The notes under the pieces are model-generated. The model did no database searches and was not told where the DNA came from. It saw only the letters and a list, made by a program, of their open reading frames with translations. This document shows, piece by piece, positions 59,179 through 64,000 of a stretch of DNA of 64,000 bases. The stretch spans positions 372,001-436,000 of the forward strand of contig NZ_QJRC01000098.1 of NCBI RefSeq assembly GCF_013393325.1, read 5' to 3'. The DNA is from Pseudomonas hunanensis. GTDB taxonomy: Bacteria > Pseudomonadota > Gammaproteobacteria > Pseudomonadales > Pseudomonadaceae. The position numbers and the translations under genes are program-made. Position 1 is the first letter of the stretch. Each line of letters opens with the position of its first letter.

Positions 59179-61143
59179 ATGAGCACGCCTCTGATCGAGC
59201 TGATCGACATCCGCAAGTCCTACGGCGGTGTCGATACCCCCAAGGTCGACATCCTGCATGGCATCAGCCTCAGCATCCACCCCGGCGAGTTCGTCGCAAT
59301 TGTCGGCGCCTCCGGCTCGGGCAAGTCGACCTTGATGAACATTCTCGGCTGCCTCGACCGCCCCAGCGCCGGCAGCTACCGTTTCGCCGGCAAGGACGTG
59401 GCCGAGCTGGACAGCGACGAACTGGCCTGGTTACGCCGCGAAGCGTTTGGCTTCGTGTTCCAGGGTTATCACTTGATCCCGTCGGGCTCGGCCCAGGAAA
59501 ACGTCGAAATGCCTGCCATCTATGCCGGCATCGACGCCCGCGAGCGCCACGCCCGCGCCAGCGCCCTGCTCGGCCGCCTGGGCCTGGCCAGCCGCACCGG
59601 CAACCGCCCGCACCAATTGTCCGGCGGCCAGCAGCAACGGGTGTCGATTGCCCGTGCGCTGATGAACGGCGGCCATATCATCCTCGCCGACGAACCCACC
59701 GGCGCACTGGACAGCCACAGCGGCACCGAGGTGATGGCCTTGCTCGACGAGCTGGCCAGCCAGGGCCACGTGATCATCCTGATTACCCATGACCGTGAAG
59801 TGGCGGCGCGGGCGCAGCGGGTGATCGAAATTCGCGACGGTTTGATCATCAGTGACTCGGCCAGCGAACAGCCTGCGATCGACAGCGGCCAAGGCCTGCA
59901 AGCCGAGCAGTTGCGCCAGCGCCTGGACCGCGGCGCCACCTTGCGCGGGGCGTGGAAAGGCGAATTGCTCGAAGCCCTGCAGGCCGCCTGGCGGGTGATG
60001 TGGGTCAACCGCTTCCGCACTGCCCTGACCCTGCTGGGTATCGTCATCGGCGTGGCCTCGGTGGTGGTGATGCTGGCCGTGGGCGAAGGCAGCAAGCGCC
60101 AGGTCATGGCGCAGATGGCCGCCTTCGGCTCGAACATCCTCTACCTCAATGGCAAGCCGGCAACGCTGGGTGAGCCCGCCGGCACCATCACGCTCGACGA
60201 TGTAGCGGCCATCGGCCAACTGCCGCAGGTCAAGCATGTAATGCCAGTGATCGGCGACAAACTGATGGTGCGCCATGGCAACAACAGCCAGAAGTTCTAT
60301 GTGGGCGGCAACAACACCTATTTCCCGGAGATCTTCAACTGGCCGGCGGTGCAAGGCAGCTTCTACAGCGAAGCCGACGAGGCCAATGCGGCTGCCGTGG
60401 CGGTGATCGGCCAAAAAGTCCGAGAGAAAATGCTCGACCCTGGCCGCGATCCGCTGGGGCAGTACATTCTGATCGGCAATGTGCCGTTCCAGGTGATCGG
60501 TATCCTCGCAGGCAAAGGCGCAAGCTCCGGCGACCAGGACAGCGACGGGCGCATCGCCGTGCCCTACTCGGCGGCCGCGATCCGCCTGTTCGGCCAGCGA
60601 GACCCGGACTACATCGCCGTCGCCGCCCTCGACTCCACCCGGGTCAACCAGGCCGAAGCCGCCATCGACCAACTGCTGCGCCAACGCCACAACGGCCGCC
60701 AGGACTTCGAGCTGACCAACGACGCCGCATTGATCCAGGCCGAAGCGCGCACGCAGAACAGCCTGTCGCTGATGCTGGGCGCGATCGCCGCCATCTCGCT
60801 GCTGGTAGGCGGCATCGGTGTGATGAACATCATGCTGATGACCGTACGCGAGCGTACACGCGAAATCGGCATCCGCATGGCCACCGGCGCGCGCCAGCGC
60901 GACATCCTGCGCCAGTTCCTCAGCGAGGCGGTGATGCTGTCGATGGTCGGCGGCCTGGCCGGCATCGTTCTGGCCCTGGCCATCGGCGGAGGCCTGATGC
61001 TGGCCGACGTAGCAATCGCCTTTGCCCTGCCCGCCATGCTTGGCGCGTTCGCCTGCGCCGTTGTCACCGGCATCGTGTTCGGCTTCATGCCAGCACGCAA
61101 GGCCGCCCGCCTCGACCCGGTCAAAGCCCTTACCAGCGAATAA
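59179..61143 (+). CDS. pvdT: PvdT, MacB-like ABC exporter of the pyoverdine pump
   Basis: A 654-residue MacB-type ABC protein. The ATPase half has Walker A GASGSGKST, signature LSGGQQQRVSIARAL and Walker B HIILADEPTGALD. One membrane helix at about 280-300, a periplasmic domain, and three C-terminal helices with GVMNIMLMTVRERTREIGI (FtsX motif). It drives mechanotransmission of periplasmic substrate into the OpmQ channel. Family length is similar. The stop is 3 bases from opmQ. Confidence 0.94.
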   Translation: MSTPLIELIDIRKSYGGVDTPKVDILHGISLSIHPGEFVAIVGASGSGKSTLMNILGCLDRPSAGSYRFAGKDVAELDSDELAWLRREAFGFVFQGYHLIPSGSAQENVEMPAIYAGIDARERHARASALLGRLGLASRTGNRPHQLSGGQQQRVSIARALMNGGHIILADEPTGALDSHSGTEVMALLDELASQGHVIILITHDREVAARAQRVIEIRDGLIISDSASEQPAIDSGQGLQAEQLRQRLDRGATLRGAWKGELLEALQAAWRVMWVNRFRTALTLLGIVIGVASVVVMLAVGEGSKRQVMAQMAAFGSNILYLNGKPATLGEPAGTITLDDVAAIGQLPQVKHVMPVIGDKLMVRHGNNSQKFYVGGNNTYFPEIFNWPAVQGSFYSEADEANAAAVAVIGQKVREKMLDPGRDPLGQYILIGNVPFQVIGILAGKGASSGDQDSDGRIAVPYSAAAIRLFGQRDPDYIAVAALDSTRVNQAEAAIDQLLRQRHNGRQDFELTNDAALIQAEARTQNSLSLMLGAIAAISLLVGGIGVMNIMLMTVRERTREIGIRMATGARQRDILRQFLSEAVMLSMVGGLAGIVLALAIGGGLMLADVAIAFALPAMLGAFACAVVTGIVFGFMPARKAARLDPVKALTSE

Positions 61144-61146
61144 CCC

Positions 61147-62562
61147 ATGACATTGCCTAGCCGCATCAGCCTGTTGACGTTGTGCCTGCCCTTGTGTGCA
61201 ACCCTCGCCGCCTGCAGCACGCCACCCACCCCCTCCAGCGGCATCGTCGCACCACTCGCCTGGCAAGGTGACGCCCCAGCGCCGTCGGCACATCTACCGA
61301 CGGTACAGTGGTGGCACGCCTTTGCCAGCCGTGAACTGGACCGCCTGGTACAGCATGCCCTGGACAACGCCCACGACCTGGCCGGCGCCACCGCTCGGGT
61401 GCGCCAGGCCCAGGCCCGCGCGGTCATGGCCGGCGCCCCCTTGCTGCCAGAAGTGCAGTTGGGCCTGAACGGCAGCCGCCAGCGCCTGTTGCATGGCGAC
61501 GGCAATGACCAGCTTGATGTCAGCCGCAGCGAGCGCACCAGCACTTCGTTCGACGCCCAGCTCAGCGCCAGCTACGAAATCGACTTCTGGGGCGGCCTAC
61601 GCGCAACCCGCGACAATGCCCTGCGTAGCCTCGACGCCAGCCGCTTCGACCGCCAGACCGTGGAGCTGACGCTGGTCAGCGCGGTCGCCGACAGCTACCT
61701 GCAGGGCCTGGCCCTGCAGGAGCAGTTGCGTATCGCCCGCCTCAACCTGCGCAACGCCCAGGACGTGCTGGGCCTGGTCGAGGCACGCCAGCGCAGCGGC
61801 TCCGCCACGCGCCTGGAACTGGCCCAGCAGCGCAGCCTGGTGGCCACCCAGCAACGCCAGCTGCCGTTGCTGGAACAGCAGTGGCAAGACAGCCGCGTCA
61901 CCCTGGCAACCCTGCTTGGCGACCCGGTGCAGTCACTGCCCAACAGCCAGGAAGCGATCGATGCCCTGCAATGGCCAGCCATTGGTAGTGGTGTACCCAG
62001 CGAACTGCTCACCCGACGCCCAGACATTGCCGCCGCAGAAGCGCGGTTGGCGGCCGCCAGTGCCAATGTGCAGGTCGCCCGCGCCGCCATGCTGCCCAAG
62101 CTGACCTTGGGGGCCAACCTGGGTGCTGGCTCCAATACCTTTGCCCACTTGTTGGACAGCTCCTACTACACCCTCACCAGTGGCCTGGTCGCGCCAATCT
62201 TCAACAACGGCCGGCTACGCGCAGCGCGTGAACTGGCCGAGGCTGAACAGGCTGAGTTGCTGGAGACCTATCGCAGCAGCATCCTGGCGGGTTTTGCCGA
62301 TGTCGAAAAAGCGCTCAATGCAATCCAGGGCGTGGACCGTCAGCGGCAATGGCAGGACGAGGAAGTGCAGCAGGCGCGGTTGGCGTTCGACCTGGCACAG
62401 CAGCGCTATGGTGCGGGTGCCGAAACCTTGTTGAGCGTACTGGAGACCCAACGCACGTTGTATGTGGCCCAGGACCAGCAGGCGCGACTGCGTTTGGCCC
62501 GGCTGCAGGGCAGTGTGGCGTTGTACAAAGCGTTAGGGGGAGGCTGGCAACTCGAACGTTAG
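61147..62562 (+). CDS. opmQ: OpmQ, TolC-like outer-membrane channel of the pyoverdine pump
   Basis: A 471-residue outer-membrane efflux lipoprotein with lipobox LAAC (about residue 22) and two tandem coiled-coil/beta repeats, first LRLARLNLRNAQDVLGLVEARQRSG-type region (partly quoted), later QQRYGAGAETLLSVLETQR. It completes the PvdRT-OpmQ pump. A P. putida REP repeat follows it. Confidence 0.92.
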   Translation: MTLPSRISLLTLCLPLCATLAACSTPPTPSSGIVAPLAWQGDAPAPSAHLPTVQWWHAFASRELDRLVQHALDNAHDLAGATARVRQAQARAVMAGAPLLPEVQLGLNGSRQRLLHGDGNDQLDVSRSERTSTSFDAQLSASYEIDFWGGLRATRDNALRSLDASRFDRQTVELTLVSAVADSYLQGLALQEQLRIARLNLRNAQDVLGLVEARQRSGSATRLELAQQRSLVATQQRQLPLLEQQWQDSRVTLATLLGDPVQSLPNSQEAIDALQWPAIGSGVPSELLTRRPDIAAAEARLAAASANVQVARAAMLPKLTLGANLGAGSNTFAHLLDSSYYTLTSGLVAPIFNNGRLRAARELAEAEQAELLETYRSSILAGFADVEKALNAIQGVDRQRQWQDEEVQQARLAFDLAQQRYGAGAETLLSVLETQRTLYVAQDQQARLRLARLQGSVALYKALGGGWQLER

Positions 62563-62599
62563 GCCGGGTCGCCTTCTGGGGCTGCTGCGCAGTCCAATC

Positions 62600-62645
62600 T
62601 GTGGGAGCGGCCTTGCGTCGCGATTGGGGCGCAACGCGCCCCCAG
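62600..62645. repeat. P. putida REP-type repeat
   Basis: TGTGGGAGCGGCCTTG-CGTCGCGA is the characteristic P. putida intergenic repeat start, followed by GGGGCGCAACGCGCCCC, a short palindrome. It lies between opmQ and the convergent pvdP gene and touches the pvdP stop. Confidence 0.7.
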
Positions 62646-63998
62646 TCAGCCCGAACGCTTTGCCACCTTGAGGTTACGCGCATACCACGGCCGCTGCGGC
62701 ACCTTGGGCCGCAGCTTGTCGAACAGGTCTTCATCGCTGTAGATGATGCGCAGCGCCAGCTTCATGGTCTCCGGGTCCATCTCCACGCTACGCCCAGGCC
62801 GCAGCCCCGGCACCGTCGAGCAGCCATGGGTGTCCGGCCCCAGCCAAGGGTCCGCCACCTCGACCCAGCGCCCCGGCGCAAACCACGGCACGCCGTTGAC
62901 TTCAAGGCGCCGCACCTCACCCGGGTGCAACCGCTCATGGGCACGGAACCAGTCCTCGATGCGGTCATCGATCCAGCCGTGAAAATGCCAGAACACCGGG
63001 TTCACATGGGAAGAAAACGGGTCCCCGAGGAAGTCGTTGTCCGCCATGAACCAGCGTTCGGCAAAATCGTCCGGCGTGCGCGCCGTCGGCACCGGCATGC
63101 CGTTGGAAGGGTCGCGCGGCACCGACGCCCAGCGCATGTGCAACCAGTCGTGCAGGCCCAGCTCAACCTCCGAGCCGAACTGGCCCAAGGTCAGGGTGCT
63201 CAGGTACTGGGGGTCGGTGTAGCGCGATTCCCAGACCTGGAAGTTACCGTGAAAGGTGTCCGGGGTCTTGATGTCGCGCACCCACTGGGTGTACTCCTCG
63301 TCGCCACTGGCCAGCCAGGTGGGTGGCAGGGCGTTGCCGTCGTGGTTGTCGAAGTACCGGGCAAACCCTGCGCGGTCACGCTCCAGCTCCGGTTGCGGCA
63401 ATGGGAAGCGCGACCAGGAAGGCAGGTCTTGCAGGGCACGGGCGCTGCCAAGCATGTGCCGGTGCATGAAGAAGAAGTCCTCGCCCGAGCCGTTGCGGTC
63501 CTTGTGCCGGCCGCGTGCATCACGCTCGCGGTCACGCGGCCCCGGCTGCCAGCCCAGGCCACGCAAGGCACCTTGCTTGCTCTTGTCCAGCTTGTGCCAT
63601 TTGTCCCGCGAGGAGTGCCACAACTGATGGAACAGGCGATGCTCCGGGGCAATCAGCCTGGCCAGCAGTTGCGGGTTCAACGGGGTACGTTCGCGCGCTT
63701 CGGGGAAGGTGCGCTTCAGGGCCAGGAAGTGGTTGTCCTCAACCGGCAAGGTCAGCGCACGGTCCATGCGCGCGATGCGCCCGTTGAGGGTGGCCGGCCC
63801 GGCATTGCCGAAGCGGCCCCAGACTTCATCAAGCACGATATCGCACTCATAGTGCGCCTGGGTTGAAAACAGCCGCCAGCGCAAGGTGCCCGGTTTGTCC
63901 GCCAGCAGGTCGCCGACCACCCGGTAGCGCGGCTCCTCGGCCCCGCGCAGGCGTTCGGGGGTGTCCAGGTAACCGCGCAGCGCACGACCACTAGCGGC
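62646..63998 (-). CDS. pvdP: PvdP tyrosinase-like pyoverdine maturation protein (N-terminus outside window)
   Basis: The frame stays open to the window end (450 residues visible, of about 540 in the family), so the Tat signal and the first part are missing. The tyrosinase domain shows copper-binding histidines in FFFMHRHMLG, LHDWLHMRW and VNPVFWHFHGWIDDR. PvdP oxidises the ferribactin precursor to build the dihydroxyquinoline chromophore of pyoverdine in the periplasm. It is convergent with opmQ and part of the same iron-starvation region. Confidence 0.92.
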   Translation of the reverse strand, partial: AASGRALRGYLDTPERLRGAEEPRYRVVGDLLADKPGTLRWRLFSTQAHYECDIVLDEVWGRFGNAGPATLNGRIARMDRALTLPVEDNHFLALKRTFPEARERTPLNPQLLARLIAPEHRLFHQLWHSSRDKWHKLDKSKQGALRGLGWQPGPRDRERDARGRHKDRNGSGEDFFFMHRHMLGSARALQDLPSWSRFPLPQPELERDRAGFARYFDNHDGNALPPTWLASGDEEYTQWVRDIKTPDTFHGNFQVWESRYTDPQYLSTLTLGQFGSEVELGLHDWLHMRWASVPRDPSNGMPVPTARTPDDFAERWFMADNDFLGDPFSSHVNPVFWHFHGWIDDRIEDWFRAHERLHPGEVRRLEVNGVPWFAPGRWVEVADPWLGPDTHGCSTVPGLRPGRSVEMDPETMKLALRIIYSDEDLFDKLRPKVPQRPWYARNLKVAKRSG

Positions 63999-64000
63999 TA

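Noticed and set aside
59431..61293. A 620-codon minus-strand frame opposite pvdT
   Set aside because: Antisense to a gene with clear ABC and FtsX motifs.
1..64000. CRISPR arrays, tRNA or rRNA genes, insertion sequences, prophage
   Set aside because: No regularly spaced repeats, cloverleaf sequences, transposase or phage-like frames were seen.

Overview
The window is an ordinary-looking, GC-rich chromosomal segment of a fluorescent Pseudomonas, most likely of the P. putida group. This rests on recognisable gene content and order: kdpFABC-kdpDE, fabAB, htpG, brnQ, the sdhCDAB-sucAB-lpdG-sucCD block divergent from gltA, etfBA divergent from the ETF-quinone oxidoreductase gene, and a pyoverdine export and maturation block (fpvI, pvdRT-opmQ, pvdP). 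P. putida-type REP palindromes are also present. I see no insertion sequence, prophage, CRISPR array, tRNA or rRNA. The first and last genes are cut by the window edges.

Layout. 1-2.7 kb: the end of a LysR regulator followed by a Tat-exported spermidine dehydrogenase-like flavoprotein. 2.8-10.6 kb: the complete high-affinity K+ uptake system and its two-component regulator on the minus strand, including the 29-residue KdpF. 10.8-16.8 kb: a run of tightly spaced minus-strand genes from gpsA through DUF4389, sixA, two overlapping alpha/beta hydrolases and DUF4892 to an AI-2E-type permease. A possible 20-codon ORF is translationally coupled to DUF4892. 17.0-21.9 kb: a three-gene, overlapping plus-strand module of TonB-dependent receptor, periplasmic binding protein and CHASE8-like hybrid histidine kinase. 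This is the best candidate in the window for a poorly described system. 22.1-23.9 kb: fabA-fabB. 24-32.5 kb: housekeeping and accessory genes (amidohydrolase, pirin, dienelactone hydrolase, HtpG, two overlapping PaaI-type thioesterases, a small lipoprotein, DUF599, BrnQ).

32.9-45.8 kb is the TCA-cycle core. Citrate synthase is read rightward. Succinate dehydrogenase, 2-oxoglutarate dehydrogenase (E1, E2, E3) and succinyl-CoA synthetase are read leftward, with good sigma70-type promoters facing away from each other between gltA and sdhC. 45.9-51.1 kb holds a START-domain protein with a small cysteine-cluster protein, an Ala/Lys-rich exported protein, a MocR regulator, and a three-gene lipoprotein/OmpA/binding-protein set. 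51.2-55.1 kb carries etfBA and etf-QO, which pass electrons from acyl-CoA dehydrogenases to ubiquinone. A PsrA-like operator abuts the etf-QO promoter, and a second copy of the same motif sits in the putative promoter of the cysteine-cluster/START operon.

55.2-64 kb: an MFS transporter, a receiver-like protein with an Asn at the phosphorylation site, then the iron-regulated pyoverdine block. The fpvI side has a Fur-like box. The pvdR side has an exact TAAAT-N16-CGT iron-starvation promoter. Start codons were chosen from ribosome-binding sites, overlaps and known family lengths. All functional names rest on reading protein motifs and synteny from memory; no database search was run.
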